This document shows positions 26,774-36,762 of a DNA stretch of 64,000 bases, piece after piece. The position numbers were made by a program, and so were the translations under genes. The notes below the pieces were generated by a model, which was not told where the DNA came from, did no database searches, and saw only the letters and a list, made by a program, of their open reading frames with translations. Source of the DNA: Vallitaleaceae bacterium (GTDB taxonomy: Bacteria; Bacillota; Clostridia; Lachnospirales; Vallitaleaceae); assembly GCA_028277605.1 (NCBI GenBank), contig JANQFZ010000046.1, positions 1 to 64,000 on the forward strand. The letters are read 5' to 3'. Within the stretch, counting starts at the first letter, position 1, and each line of letters begins with the position of its first letter.

Positions 26774-28243
26774 TTAGGGTGTACCAGCTAAAAGTAATGC
26801 TCTAAATATAAGGCTGCAAGACATTGCACCAGCGTCCATAATACCTTTTGAGCGTTCCCCTAAGTATTTGGCACGTCCTTTTGATGCTATCATCTCTATG
26901 GTTGCATCCCTTCCCTGTCTTGATCCTCTTTCAGCCACTTTGACTGCTTCTTCCCATCCAATAGCTTGTTCCATATCATTAAGTGCTGTGAGTGCACCAT
27001 GGATACTATCTACCATAGTTTTCTCTCCAGGTTGAGTCGATGTTAGGTCAAATAAGGCATTTTCTGTTGCCTCTAGAATACTAAGCAAATCCTGACCAAC
27101 AAGATCAGACTTTTCTTTTGTTACAATGGAAGCTTGAATAAATAATGTACTAAAGATAGGACCAGAAGCCCCTCCCATATGCCTTAACATGGCGTAACCA
27201 ATAGATTTAAAACATTCTGATATAGTTACTGTCGGCTGTAAAACTTCTAAATCCTCATAAGCCGCTGTTATACCTCTTAAAATAGTTGTTCCATGATCCC
27301 CGTCTCCTGCTTGTGCATCTAACTGGCATAACTTCTGACAATTTTCTTCAAACAAATCTTTAAGTATTTTTCCACACCGCTTGAAATATGTAACGTAATT
27401 ATTGGGATTCCTAAGTACGTTCAAAAAACTAAATCCTTTAGCTGCTTCTTTAATTGGTTCTCTACCCATGTCTCGCCATAACGACAAAGCATTACCTACT
27501 TCATTTCCAGAAAGCACAAAGGACTCAATGGTAAGCCAGCCGTCGTAATTGTGTGCTTTTAATACTTTAAACAGAGATTCCCATGATAGATGTCCTGTAC
27601 CTGGAACACCGCGGTGGTTCTCACAACAATGCATATAGCCTATTGCATCCATATTGGATTCTACTGCTAAAGTCATGTCATTTTCTTCAATATTCATATG
27701 AAAGGTATCAGCTAAAAGCTTTACATTAGGCAGGCGAATCATTTCTAAAAATTCTTTTCCTTCTTCTAACGTATTGATAAAATCACTTTCAAACCGATTC
27801 AATACCTCAGCATTTAATTGTATACCTTTCTGTTTGGCATAGCTACCGATGATAGTCATACAGTCGGCGCTTCTTTTCCATCTTTCACTTCTAGTCTCGC
27901 CATTAGAAAATGACTGCCACGGAGCACAGAGCACACCGCTAAGATTCTTTGCACCCATAGATACCGCCACATTGATGCATTCTTTTAAAAAGGATATACC
28001 TTTATCTCTTATTTCTTTATGCTGACTGCTAATATCCGTTTCAGCTGTAATTCCTATACCGCAGTTAACGTCCAGATCTAAGCGATTCAGTTCTTTGCTC
28101 ACTGCATTTAATGCTTTTAAATCTGCACCATACAACGATAGTTCAACGCCATCAAACCCGATTGCTTTAATGGGCTCTAAATACTTCGTTACATCATCTG
28201 TCCATCTCTTACAAAACATAGACATATGAATACCTAATTTCAT
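26774..28243 (-). CDS. Fused sugar epimerase/isomerase and DhaL kinase domain
   Basis: Two-domain protein of 489 residues. Residues 1-270 form a xylose isomerase-like TIM barrel similar to D-tagatose/psicose 3-epimerases. Likely metal ligands are Glu146 (NAEVLNR), Asp179 (LLADTFHMN), His205 (GYMHCCE) and Glu240 (TIESF). Residues about 285-489 form a DhaL domain, the ATP-binding subunit of dihydroxyacetone kinase, with AGDGDHGTT near 312 and HMGGASGPIFSTLF, ending in RSKGIMDAGAMS. The partner DhaK is encoded at 31417. The fusion joins an epimerase to the phosphorylating subunit, suggesting sequential action on one ketose. The start is the ATG at 28243, nine bases after GGAG. Confidence 0.88.
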   Translation of the reverse strand: MKLGIHMSMFCKRWTDDVTKYLEPIKAIGFDGVELSLYGADLKALNAVSKELNRLDLDVNCGIGITAETDISSQHKEIRDKGISFLKECINVAVSMGAKNLSGVLCAPWQSFSNGETRSERWKRSADCMTIIGSYAKQKGIQLNAEVLNRFESDFINTLEEGKEFLEMIRLPNVKLLADTFHMNIEENDMTLAVESNMDAIGYMHCCENHRGVPGTGHLSWESLFKVLKAHNYDGWLTIESFVLSGNEVGNALSLWRDMGREPIKEAAKGFSFLNVLRNPNNYVTYFKRCGKILKDLFEENCQKLCQLDAQAGDGDHGTTILRGITAAYEDLEVLQPTVTISECFKSIGYAMLRHMGGASGPIFSTLFIQASIVTKEKSDLVGQDLLSILEATENALFDLTSTQPGEKTMVDSIHGALTALNDMEQAIGWEEAVKVAERGSRQGRDATIEMIASKGRAKYLGERSKGIMDAGAMSCSLIFRALLLAGTP

Positions 28244-28248
28244 TTGTA

Positions 28249-28983
28249 TCATCTCCATTTACTGATACTTTGTTCAAAAATCGTGTTTTCATAAATGATA
28301 GGTTTATCATTCATACCATACCCTATAAATGCTTTGGATATGACAGGTTTATTGATTTCTATATGCAATAATGGGGCATCCTTTTCAGATATAGATATAG
28401 CTTCAGAGATTTCATGCCCTTTTTTGTACTTAACATTAAAGTTCAAATCTAATACAGTAAAAATAGATTGTGTACACCCTTTGATTGAAAAGTATTCCTT
28501 GGTTAAACCTTCTGCAATATAACAAGGGACATATGACTTGGTCAACCATACGGGTTTATTATCAATATATCTTATTCGTTTTAAGTAGAAACAAGGCTCA
28601 CCATCAGAGACTTGTAAATGTTGTGCAACCAAAAGGCATGATTTTATCTGTTTAAATGTAACAATTTTTGTTGAAGGTATTCTACCCATCTCTATAACCT
28701 CTCGGGTAAAGCTGTGCATCCAAGTCCAGTCATTTGCCTCTAAATCGTTAATATAAGTTCCTTTGCCTTTAATTGTACGCAGTATTCCTTGGTCAATAAG
28801 CAGTTTATATGCTTTCCTAGCTGTCACTCGACTAACCTTATACTTTTTTTGTATTTCCATCTCACTTGGCATAGCTTTATCCTTCGTATATTCACCTTTT
28901 TCTATGCCTTGCTGTATTTCTATACTAATCTGCTTGTAAAGCGGTATTGCGGCATTTCTATTAAATTTCATCTTATCAACCAT
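28249..28983 (-). CDS. GntR/HutC-family regulator with UTRA domain
   Basis: Regulator of 244 residues. The winged helix (IPLYKQISIEIQQGIEKGEY, KKYKVSRVTARKAYKLL, TIKGKGTYI) is followed by a UTRA domain (PCFYLKRIRYIDNKPVWLT, IYENTIFEQS). It is embedded inside the sugar cluster, between the aldolase and the epimerase-DhaL gene, with a stop five bases before the latter's start. It probably senses a sugar phosphate of the pathway. The cluster also has a SorC regulator upstream, so control seems to be double. The Shine-Dalgarno sequence is weak (GAAGAG), leaving some doubt between the first and fifth codons. Confidence 0.9.
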   Translation of the reverse strand: MVDKMKFNRNAAIPLYKQISIEIQQGIEKGEYTKDKAMPSEMEIQKKYKVSRVTARKAYKLLIDQGILRTIKGKGTYINDLEANDWTWMHSFTREVIEMGRIPSTKIVTFKQIKSCLLVAQHLQVSDGEPCFYLKRIRYIDNKPVWLTKSYVPCYIAEGLTKEYFSIKGCTQSIFTVLDLNFNVKYKKGHEISEAISISEKDAPLLHIEINKPVISKAFIGYGMNDKPIIYENTIFEQSISKWR

Positions 28984-29050
28984 CTCTTCATAGGGAATTC
29001 ATACCTAGCTTATTAAAGGCAGCATTAAATCTATAAGTTTTGGTATATAC

Positions 29051-29971
29051 CTAGATATTTGTATCGATAATTGCTCTCCAGTTTTTTCCATTCTTCATAA
29101 TAATATTAAAAACATCCTTTATAGACTTTGTCATTTGATTTAAACTAATGTTTTTGTCTTTATCTAATAAATAGTTTTGCCACAGCGTCCTCCCTATTGC
29201 AATTCCAGAGGCACCTGCTACACTTGCTATTGTAACCTGCTGCTTAAGTAATTCTAAGTCTACACCAGATGATAGGGTTATCCAAGGCACTCTGAGTGTT
29301 TTTGAGACTTCTTTACAAATCTCTAAATTATTATCATAGCTTAATCCCATAACATCACCTGGGAACTCAATTTTGAAGATATCAACTGCCATCGGTTTAA
29401 ATCTTTTTAACATATCTAATGTCAAACGTATTTTATCCTTAATTGTCAGCTTTTTCTGTTCTATAGGATAGAGAATTGGTTCTAATAAAAATGCAATATC
29501 ATGGTATTGACAAGATGCTCCAATATCCTTAACCATCAAATCCTGTTTATAACTGATTTCAGAATTAGGATTATAGTACATAAAAAGCTTAACACAGGAC
29601 GCTCCCATTCTCTTAATAGATGCAACATCAATACCTTCTAGTAAATAGGTATTTTTATTAAACTCTGCCACACTATAATCATTCCCCTCAATACTAACCA
29701 TCATCCCTTTATCTTTTGGTAAAATATCTCTATCAATACTTTGATAAGCACTGTAAATAGGATCCAGTAGTACACCACTAATCCATGGGGATAACTGCTT
29801 AATAATATCCATCTTTGACGAAACAATGTCTTCAAACTCCACTGTTTTTTTATAGCCCTGCTGGAGCATTGTTCTAAATACTTCTCGGTGATCGATAGCT
29901 AGTACTAAAAATAACCCATTATGAGTGGAAAGCTGCTGTAATCCTCTTCGTTTACCAGATGTCAAATGCAC
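29051..29971 (-). CDS. Class I aldolase, LacD/YihT-like
   Basis: TIM-barrel aldolase of 306 residues related to tagatose 1,6-bisphosphate aldolase (LacD) and sulfofructosephosphate aldolase (YihT). It has FLVLAIDHREVF near the N-terminus. The probable Schiff-base lysine is in VDIFKIEFPGD; the phosphate-binding end is SVAGASGIAIGRTLWQ. It should split a ketose phosphate into two three-carbon or similar pieces. The start codon is GTG after TAGGAGCG. The preceding isomerase gene ends 16 bases upstream. The true substrate is unknown. Confidence 0.82.
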   Translation of the reverse strand: MHLTSGKRRGLQQLSTHNGLFLVLAIDHREVFRTMLQQGYKKTVEFEDIVSSKMDIIKQLSPWISGVLLDPIYSAYQSIDRDILPKDKGMMVSIEGNDYSVAEFNKNTYLLEGIDVASIKRMGASCVKLFMYYNPNSEISYKQDLMVKDIGASCQYHDIAFLLEPILYPIEQKKLTIKDKIRLTLDMLKRFKPMAVDIFKIEFPGDVMGLSYDNNLEICKEVSKTLRVPWITLSSGVDLELLKQQVTIASVAGASGIAIGRTLWQNYLLDKDKNISLNQMTKSIKDVFNIIMKNGKNWRAIIDTNI

Positions 29972-29987
29972 TTTTATCGCTCCTAAT

Positions 29988-31406
29988 CTATAGATAATTT
30001 TTATATGGATGGATATGAATCATCTCACTTTCTGTCCAATAAGCAAACTCATGAAGGGCTTCATAGCACTCTCCTTCTGCAATAATCAGATGGTGTTCAA
30101 TCCCTTCCGTTAAGATGGTATTCATTAAATCCAGAGCACTAACTGGTGACTTAAGATAAGAGAGATCTTTTATCCAGCCTCTGGTACCTGTAAAACCACC
30201 ATTATTATCATTAGTCACATTACCGTTAAAGCAAAAGATACCCTTTCCATTATCTGTAATTCTAGCAATAGTGACAGGCATTTCTTTAAAGTAGTAATCA
30301 TAGGATAATCCTATCCGATTGACCTCACTCATTTTGCGGTTCATCATGGGGTGATTAATGACTTGAATAGCATCACGGGAGCAGGCAATCGATTTTGTTC
30401 CTATGCCACAATGCCATAAAAGAAGTCTGTCGCTTTCTATATCTATGTTTGCAAAATCCATTATAGTCGATGAATGTTCTGTCATTGCATTTAATACAAG
30501 CATTGAAATAACACCCAGCAGATCACCCTCACATGCTACAGGAATATTATCTATATCATAGAGCTCAGTGAAGGGTACACAAGGAACAATACCAAAAAGT
30601 TCTTGAAAATCTGGCCAACAGCTAAGTGCCATGGCATCGTATGGATACTCTTTTGCAATCTTGGATAAGGCCGCATACACAACGACTCCTTTTAAAAATA
30701 TAGCTTCAGTAACCTTGATGTTCTTAATGTCCTTGCAAAAAACCTTTTTTGCTTCTTCAATTTCAATATCCTTTAAGCCATCTGCTACAGCCTTGATTTC
30801 GGAAATAGGTAATGGGTGGATACGTACACCATACTTTTTCTCTAAAAGTTTAACATCGGGTTCTAGATTATCAAAACTCGGAGCTACCGCTCCAGCCCAA
30901 GCTATATGCGCATGCTTTAAAGTATTTATCGCTTTTAACGCTAATAGCGTTGGTTTGAATCGCTGTAGAAACAATAGGGAGCTGACAGAACCATAGAACC
31001 ATTTGGTTTTTACATCATAATTTTTAAAGCAGCGTTTCACTATACTAGTATAGAGATTTAAAGATACAAGACTATGTAGCTTAACATCTGTGTTATTATC
31101 AGGTTCTTTAACTGCCCATAAACCCAATCCTACATTCATGTCTAAAAAAGTCTTAATAATATTTCCCATACTAAATGCTGAATTTTGAACTAGGAGAAAA
31201 TCAATGTTTTTCTCTAATAAAAATGTCTTAACTAATAGCGACTCCTCTTGTGTTTCAATAAGCTGAGGGTATTCAATGAGTTGAAAATTATATTTTTCTC
31301 CTAAAGCTCTTAGTCCATACACACTCTGCTCATATATTTTGTATTCCTTTGCATAATAGGTAGGACTGTTAATTCCTACCAAACCAATTTTTAGCGGCAC
31401 ATCCAT
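29988..31406 (-). CDS. L-fucose/L-arabinose isomerase-like protein
   Basis: Protein of 472 residues with the fold pattern of the FucI/AraA-type sugar isomerase family: an N-terminal Rossmann-like region (KIGLVGINSPTYYAKEY), a central part with MALSCWPDFQELFGIVPC and CEGDLLGVISM, then a C-terminal domain with LLLWHCGIGT. The glutamate in CEGD and aspartate in CWPD are candidates for metal binding. It would interconvert an aldose and ketose as the first intracellular step. AGGAGGAGG supports the ATG start. It follows DhaK by ten bases, so the two are translationally close. Substrate not identified. Confidence 0.75.
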   Translation of the reverse strand: MDVPLKIGLVGINSPTYYAKEYKIYEQSVYGLRALGEKYNFQLIEYPQLIETQEESLLVKTFLLEKNIDFLLVQNSAFSMGNIIKTFLDMNVGLGLWAVKEPDNNTDVKLHSLVSLNLYTSIVKRCFKNYDVKTKWFYGSVSSLLFLQRFKPTLLALKAINTLKHAHIAWAGAVAPSFDNLEPDVKLLEKKYGVRIHPLPISEIKAVADGLKDIEIEEAKKVFCKDIKNIKVTEAIFLKGVVVYAALSKIAKEYPYDAMALSCWPDFQELFGIVPCVPFTELYDIDNIPVACEGDLLGVISMLVLNAMTEHSSTIMDFANIDIESDRLLLWHCGIGTKSIACSRDAIQVINHPMMNRKMSEVNRIGLSYDYYFKEMPVTIARITDNGKGIFCFNGNVTNDNNGGFTGTRGWIKDLSYLKSPVSALDLMNTILTEGIEHHLIIAEGECYEALHEFAYWTESEMIHIHPYKNYL

Positions 31407-31416
31407 CGTCCTCCTC

Positions 31417-32403
31417 CTAAAATAATGGACTATCTGCTATATCATCATAATAGGATAGCATTTCATTATCTGTCTTACATAATGAGATAGAGAATCCTGC
31501 CATTTCCTGAGTTGTAACATAGGTTCCAACCCAGTTTCTTGCAACATGAATACCTTCTAATGCTAGATATTCCGCAATACATTTATAGATGATCATTAAC
31601 TCCATTCTTGTCGTGGATCCGCTGTTATTTAATAAAACCATCACATCTTCTCCAGAATGAAATGCTTTATCTTCTATAAGCTCTTTCATCATGTAATTAA
31701 CGATATCCTTAGCTGTTGTGAGCTTCATTCTACCTTTACCAGCCTCACCATGAACTCCCATACCAACTTCTATTTCATCCTCTGGTAGTTCAAATGTCTT
31801 AAGTCCTGTTTCGGGATTTGTGCCAGATGATACAGCCACTGATAGCGTTCTTGTATTATCTCTCACTTTTTGGGCTAAAGCTATACAAGTGTCTAAATCA
31901 GCTCCAGATTCCGCAGCTGCACCAACGATTTTCCAGCAAAAAAATAATCCTGCTGTACCTCTTCTTTCTTTCTCCTGTCCCTTAGGTGCTGAAAAAATAT
32001 CATCATATAGGATGACCATTTTGGCTTGAATTCCCTCTGCTTCTGCCAGCATAATAGCCATACGTGCATTAAGAATATCACCTTGATGTGAGGAAACCAT
32101 TACCAAAACACCTGCGCCATAATCTGCTTGCTTGATTCCTTCTAACATATCAAAGGGAGGTGGGGCAGTAAATATTTTCCCAACAACATTGACATCCAAT
32201 AATCCCTTACCTACAAGGTCTATCATAGCTGGCTCGTGACCACTACCATTGCCTATCACTATACCTACTTTTCCCTTTTGCTTAGGTACAGAACGGCATA
32301 TTAGATTAGGTTCGACGAGTTTTACTCTATTTGAATAAGCCTCAACATAGCCTTTTAGCATATCAGAGACTAATGTATTCTTATCGTTCATGATTTTTTT
32401 CAT
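31417..32403 (-). CDS. Dihydroxyacetone kinase subunit DhaK homologue
   Basis: DhaK-type protein of 328 residues. DhaK binds the ketone substrate covalently through a histidine; His218 (GMGVHGEAG) matches the known position. The N-terminal GNGSGHEPA loop and the FTAPPPFDM segment are typical. The matching DhaL domain is not a separate gene but is fused to the epimerase at 26774. No DhaM phosphotransferase subunit is seen, so phosphoryl transfer from ATP is more likely. Related DhaK proteins phosphorylate erythrulose and other ketoses besides dihydroxyacetone. It comes directly after the ATPase gene of the importer. Confidence 0.9.
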   Translation of the reverse strand: MKKIMNDKNTLVSDMLKGYVEAYSNRVKLVEPNLICRSVPKQKGKVGIVIGNGSGHEPAMIDLVGKGLLDVNVVGKIFTAPPPFDMLEGIKQADYGAGVLVMVSSHQGDILNARMAIMLAEAEGIQAKMVILYDDIFSAPKGQEKERRGTAGLFFCWKIVGAAAESGADLDTCIALAQKVRDNTRTLSVAVSSGTNPETGLKTFELPEDEIEVGMGVHGEAGKGRMKLTTAKDIVNYMMKELIEDKAFHSGEDVMVLLNNSGSTTRMELMIIYKCIAEYLALEGIHVARNWVGTYVTTQEMAGFSISLCKTDNEMLSYYDDIADSPLF

Positions 32404-32459
32404 ACCCCTTGTTTCCTTTCATAGATACTCGTAATCGAGTCCTGTATGACCACTCATTA

Positions 32460-33503
32460 TCATTTACTCTTATCATAAGGAACCACCCATAGTCTATTTT
32501 CTATTAGTTTAAATGGCAGGATGTCACCTTCTTTGTACACTGTTGCGGATTCAAGAGTTATTTGAAACTCTTGATCAAATACATCTATAATGTATCTTAC
32601 ATGTGTTCCCATAAAAATTCTTGATTTAACCTTTGCCTTTAATGCATTCGATTCATGACTAATCTCCACAGCTTCTGGTCGGATAACTAAATAGGCATCT
32701 CTATTATCTTCAGTAAGCTTTGGAAGGGTATATGTACCAAACTTGGTTTGAATGGTTTTTCCTTTTTGTACTCCTTTAACAAAATTAGTACAGCCAAAGA
32801 ACTCTGCAATCCGTTTGGTTTTAGGTTGTTCATAGAATATTTCTGGAGATCCATATTGCTGCAATGATCCATCTAGCATTAGAGCAATCTTATCTGCCAG
32901 CATAACAGCTTCCTCTTGATCATGTGTTACACAAATTGTAGTTACCTGCATATGTCTTTGAATGGAGCGTATCAGCTCCCTCATTTCTATACGTAGGGAG
33001 GCATCAAGTGCTGATAAGGGTTCATCTAAAAGAAATATACGAGGCTCAATAACCAGACCTCTAGCAAGAGATATTCTCTGTTCCTGACCACCGGACAACT
33101 CTTTTACTCTTCTACTAGCATAGCCTTGAAGGTGTACAAGCTTAAGCATTTTTTCGACCTTTTTCTCAATGTCTTTTTTCTTTTGCTTCCTCATCTTTAA
33201 TCCGAACCCTACATTCTCTCCAACCGACATATGAGGGAATAATAGAGGCTTTTGAAAAACCATAGATACTTCTCTTTTCTCAGGTGGTATGGTAACTACA
33301 GAGGTATCATTAAATAGAACATCTCCATTGGTTGGTGTAAGCAGTCCAGAAATCATTTTTAGTACAGTTGTTTTTCCACATCCCGATGGTCCAAGAAATG
33401 CAACTAATTCACCTGGTTGAATGGTGAGATTAAAATTCTTAACACTTGGTTCAGGATTGTTAGCATAACGCTTTGTTAAGTCTATTAATTGTAATTTTGT
33501 CAT
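32460..33503 (-). CDS. ABC transporter ATP-binding protein (PotA/YnjD type)
   Basis: ATPase of an importer, 347 residues. Walker A is GPSGCGKTT, the signature LSGGQEQRISLARGL and Walker B RIFLLDEPLSALD, with switch histidine in CVTHDQEEA. A C-terminal TOBE-type domain follows (YLVIRPEAVEIS). The start was placed at the ATG at 33503, seven bases after GAGGTG. It is 11 bases after the stop of the permease at 33515. It powers the two permeases and takes substrate from the lipoprotein at 35353. Confidence 0.95.
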   Translation of the reverse strand: MTKLQLIDLTKRYANNPEPSVKNFNLTIQPGELVAFLGPSGCGKTTVLKMISGLLTPTNGDVLFNDTSVVTIPPEKREVSMVFQKPLLFPHMSVGENVGFGLKMRKQKKKDIEKKVEKMLKLVHLQGYASRRVKELSGGQEQRISLARGLVIEPRIFLLDEPLSALDASLRIEMRELIRSIQRHMQVTTICVTHDQEEAVMLADKIALMLDGSLQQYGSPEIFYEQPKTKRIAEFFGCTNFVKGVQKGKTIQTKFGTYTLPKLTEDNRDAYLVIRPEAVEISHESNALKAKVKSRIFMGTHVRYIIDVFDQEFQITLESATVYKEGDILPFKLIENRLWVVPYDKSK

Positions 33504-33514
33504 AGGTTCCCACC

Positions 33515-34315
33515 TCACATAGTCTTACTTCCTGCAAGATACTTTGATGATCCAAACAATATAATAAGCGCTGGTAGTACAAAAACAATACAAACAGCAC
33601 CTCCAATTGCATAATCCCCACTGTTAAGAAAAGCAAACAATAACAAAGGTAGTGTTTTAGTTGTTGCTCCACCTATAATTAGTGTGAGTAAATACTGTGA
33701 CCAAGAGACAACAAATGAGAATAAACATGCCACAATGATACCAGGTAATATGGTAGGAATGGTAACTTTGCAAAAGGTTATTAAGGCGTTAGCTCCTAAA
33801 ACCCTTGCCTGCTGCTCTATTTCTGGATTATACCCTTCAAAAACACTTTGAAGATTCATAATCATATAGGGCATAACTGGTACAAGATGAATGAGAATAA
33901 CCCCTGTAATTGAATTACTTAGTCCAAGCTTAATAAATACGACCTGTATACCCATAGCAACAGCCAATAATGGAACAATTGCAGGAAGAGAAACTAATAA
34001 ACTAACTAACTTCTTTCCCTTAAAATGGTACATACCTAGTGCTCTTGCTGCTGGTAAGCCAATCAAAAGAGATAGTACTGTTACAATTGAAGATATAAGT
34101 ATACTTTTTGTCAATGAAGTTATGATTTCTTTTTGTGTGAAAATGTATTTCCATGCTCGTAAGCTAAATTCAGGTATTAGACTGGGATAATTCCACCTCA
34201 AACTAAATGACCAGATAAGTATAGGAATAAAGGGCACAAAGGTCCAAATAAATAGTAGAATAAGAATAGTTTTTCTTGATAGATGTCTTTGTTTATTTAT
34301 ATTTTGATTTCTCAT
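33515..34315 (-). CDS. ABC transporter permease (second subunit)
   Basis: Membrane subunit of 266 residues with about six membrane segments. The EAA-type loop is EQQARVLGANALITFCKVTIPT. It overlaps the previous permease by four bases (ATGA), which indicates coupled translation. A GAGGTG element precedes the ATG. In YnjC-type systems both permease halves are fused; here they are separate genes. Confidence 0.92.
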   Translation of the reverse strand: MRNQNINKQRHLSRKTILILLFIWTFVPFIPILIWSFSLRWNYPSLIPEFSLRAWKYIFTQKEIITSLTKSILISSIVTVLSLLIGLPAARALGMYHFKGKKLVSLLVSLPAIVPLLAVAMGIQVVFIKLGLSNSITGVILIHLVPVMPYMIMNLQSVFEGYNPEIEQQARVLGANALITFCKVTIPTILPGIIVACLFSFVVSWSQYLLTLIIGGATTKTLPLLLFAFLNSGDYAIGGAVCIVFVLPALIILFGSSKYLAGSKTM

Positions 34316-35172
34316 GATGACACCTCATTTTTTACTGCCATTTTTCTATAGAGTAATATTAAGGATACAACAATGATAGTTATCACAATAGACATAGCCA
34401 TTGATTGAGGTCTATAAGATAAATCTACGTTATTATACTTTTCAAAAGCAATAATAGCTAGTGTTTTAGGATAAACCCCACCCAATAAGAATGGTAATTC
34501 ATAGGCACCAAAAGCATAGGCAAAGGTTAAAATTGATGTTGATAAAATTGCCGGCTTCATTATGGGTAATAGAATATATCTAAAACGCTGCCATGCATTT
34601 GCACCAAGACTTGCAGCCTGATCCTCATAAGCTAACCCTGTTGTCTGTAATAGGGCAAGTACAGAGATTCCAATAAATGGCATGAACTTCCATATAAGTG
34701 CTAATAGGATACCTACACCGTTATTGCTATAAACCAGTTCTGGAAAATCAGATGGCTTATCAACCAGTTGCATCATATTAAAAATCCGTGAAATAAAACC
34801 ACTCTGTGTAAATAGCATAAGAATAGCTACACCACTTACAATATGAGGAATAGGTATTGGAAACTGAAAAGTAAAAACTGCAAGGCCTTTTCCAATAAAA
34901 GTCTTTCTAAGAGCCATAGCTGTTACAACGGCTAATATGATAGATAATAAGGTCGAGCCAAATGCAATATATAAAGAATATACTAACGAGAGCAAGAATG
35001 CTTTATCAGTAAAAATGGATGCATATGCATCTAAGTTTACTGTATAAGAACCGATGATAGGCTGATAATTAAAGCTCTGTACTAAACAAAATACAAGACC
35101 TCCCAAAAAAAGAAATACAATGATTAGTAATGCTGGTAACAGCATGAGCCATGGTCTGCTTTTCTCATCCAT
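34312..35172 (-). CDS. ABC transporter permease (first subunit)
   Basis: Membrane subunit of 286 residues with about six membrane segments and an EAA-type loop (EDQAASLGANAWQRFRYILLP). It resembles the PotB/YnjC type of permeases. The start is the ATG at 35172, eight bases after AAAGGGG. It is 180 bases downstream of the binding protein; that gap holds no obvious terminator. Confidence 0.92.
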   Translation of the reverse strand: MDEKSRPWLMLLPALLIIVFLFLGGLVFCLVQSFNYQPIIGSYTVNLDAYASIFTDKAFLLSLVYSLYIAFGSTLLSIILAVVTAMALRKTFIGKGLAVFTFQFPIPIPHIVSGVAILMLFTQSGFISRIFNMMQLVDKPSDFPELVYSNNGVGILLALIWKFMPFIGISVLALLQTTGLAYEDQAASLGANAWQRFRYILLPIMKPAILSTSILTFAYAFGAYELPFLLGGVYPKTLAIIAFEKYNNVDLSYRPQSMAMSIVITIIVVSLILLYRKMAVKNEVSS

Positions 35173-35352
35173 ACCTTTCACCCCTTTATGTTAGACTTAA
35201 ATATTATTTTAATTTCTCTTTTGCTGTGTATAATACTAGTTTTTTGTTCATTAGGTTAATACCTCATAGCTACGGTATATAATTCTATTATTCTGTGGCT
35301 AACCAATTATATACCGTATTAATCTATAAGGCTTTATTATAAAGGGGGATCT

Positions 35353-36678
35353 TTATCTTGTACTTACTTTTTCATTCCATAACTCATTAATAAATACATT
35401 TAAGTAACCACTAACTTCTGGAACACGATCTTGAATTAGATCTTGTTCTTTTACAAATGTTCCCACTGGAAGAGTTTCATAAGCTGCTTTTATAATCTCT
35501 ACATACTTTTCTGATAATAGAGTACTATCAATTACAGGCCCATTACTTATATCTACAATACCTTGAGCTTGCGTAGCTGGTGATAAAATTATATTTGCAA
35601 TTACCATAGCTGCTGCTTTTGCACTTGAATTATATGGAATAGCTACATAATTCACATCTCCAATAGAGGTATCCATGGTATAGACTTTTGAGGTTTCTGT
35701 AAAAGTACCTGCGGCAATAGAGGAAGAGATACCTCCTGCACTAAGTGTCATAGAATAATCCACTTCATTATTACTAAACATCATGTTCAATTCTGATGAT
35801 GATTTGGGATAAGTTTTTCCTTCACGCCATAGATAAGGGGCAAGTTCATTAAAGTAATCCCAAACAGGCTGGCTCATTTCTTCAAATTCTTCCTTTGTTA
35901 TGTCATCTCTCATGTATTGCTCATATCCACCTGTTAACTCATAAAGTGCTTGTTTGATAAAACGGGTTCCCATAAAATCAGGGGCTGCTACATATGTAAA
36001 ACGACCCGGATTGGCTTTACACCATTCTAACAATTGTGCATAATTATGTGGTAACGCATCCTCACTATAATTCTGTGAATCATAGATAAGCTGCATTTGG
36101 GCAGCTGCCCATGGTGATTCATAGCCCTCCACTTCAAAGCCCATGTCATACTTAATAGAAGGTTCCTCCCAATTAACAAAAACAGCATTTTCAATGGATT
36201 CTGACCATGGACCAAATAGGACATCCGCCTGTTTCATAGTCATAAAGTTAGCACCATTAATCCATATCAGGTCAACTTCACCATTCGTATCTTTTCCTGC
36301 TGTCTTTTCACCCATTACTTTAGTGATAGCCTCAGATATTGAGGTGACACCAACTCGATTGAGTTTAATACCGTATTGCGCTGCTCTTTCTGCAATTACT
36401 TCATCAACAAAAGTATTAATAACTGCACTTCCACCCCACATGTACCAATTAACCGTTTGACCTTTAGCTTCTTCTAAAACTTCTGTCCATGTCATGTCAC
36501 CCCAGTTATTATCCACTGTTTTCACTTCATTAGGCTGTTCTGAATCAGTTTGAGAGGATGCATTATTATCTGTAGCATCCTGTTGTTGAACCGGTTGTGT
36601 ATCCTTTCCCTTACATCCAGTCAACAAACCAAAAAACATGATACCAACCATTAAAATAACTAAAGCTTTTTGTTTCAA
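35353..36678 (-). CDS. ABC transporter binding lipoprotein, YnjB-like
   Basis: Solute-binding lipoprotein of 441 residues. The signal ends in GLLTGC, followed by a linker rich in Q, D and S. The start of the mature domain (TWTEVLEEAKGQTVNWYMWG) is typical of YnjB-type binding proteins, whose substrates are not well known. The start codon is TTG, nine bases after GGAAGGAG. It opens the operon of importer and catabolic genes and is preceded by a strong promoter at 36763. The neighbouring isomerase, kinase and aldolase genes suggest a sugar or polyol as cargo. Confidence 0.9.
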   Translation of the reverse strand: MKQKALVILMVGIMFFGLLTGCKGKDTQPVQQQDATDNNASSQTDSEQPNEVKTVDNNWGDMTWTEVLEEAKGQTVNWYMWGGSAVINTFVDEVIAERAAQYGIKLNRVGVTSISEAITKVMGEKTAGKDTNGEVDLIWINGANFMTMKQADVLFGPWSESIENAVFVNWEEPSIKYDMGFEVEGYESPWAAAQMQLIYDSQNYSEDALPHNYAQLLEWCKANPGRFTYVAAPDFMGTRFIKQALYELTGGYEQYMRDDITKEEFEEMSQPVWDYFNELAPYLWREGKTYPKSSSELNMMFSNNEVDYSMTLSAGGISSSIAAGTFTETSKVYTMDTSIGDVNYVAIPYNSSAKAAAMVIANIILSPATQAQGIVDISNGPVIDSTLLSEKYVEIIKAAYETLPVGTFVKEQDLIQDRVPEVSGYLNVFINELWNEKVSTR

Positions 36679-36715
36679 TGTGAAAAACTCCTTCCAAATA
36701 ATTATGATAGTTTGT

Positions 36716-36755
36716 CTTGTATTAATTTATATTTACTTGTATTAACTTGTATTAT
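36716..36755 (-). repeat. Three direct repeats near the transcription start of the sugar operon
   Basis: On the minus strand, TTAATACAAG appears at 36736-36745 and 36716-36725, and as ATAATACAAG at 36746-36755. They lie just after the -10 box, in the expected 5' untranslated region. They may be sites for one of the cluster's regulators. Confidence 0.6.
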
Positions 36756-36762
36756 AAGATGT

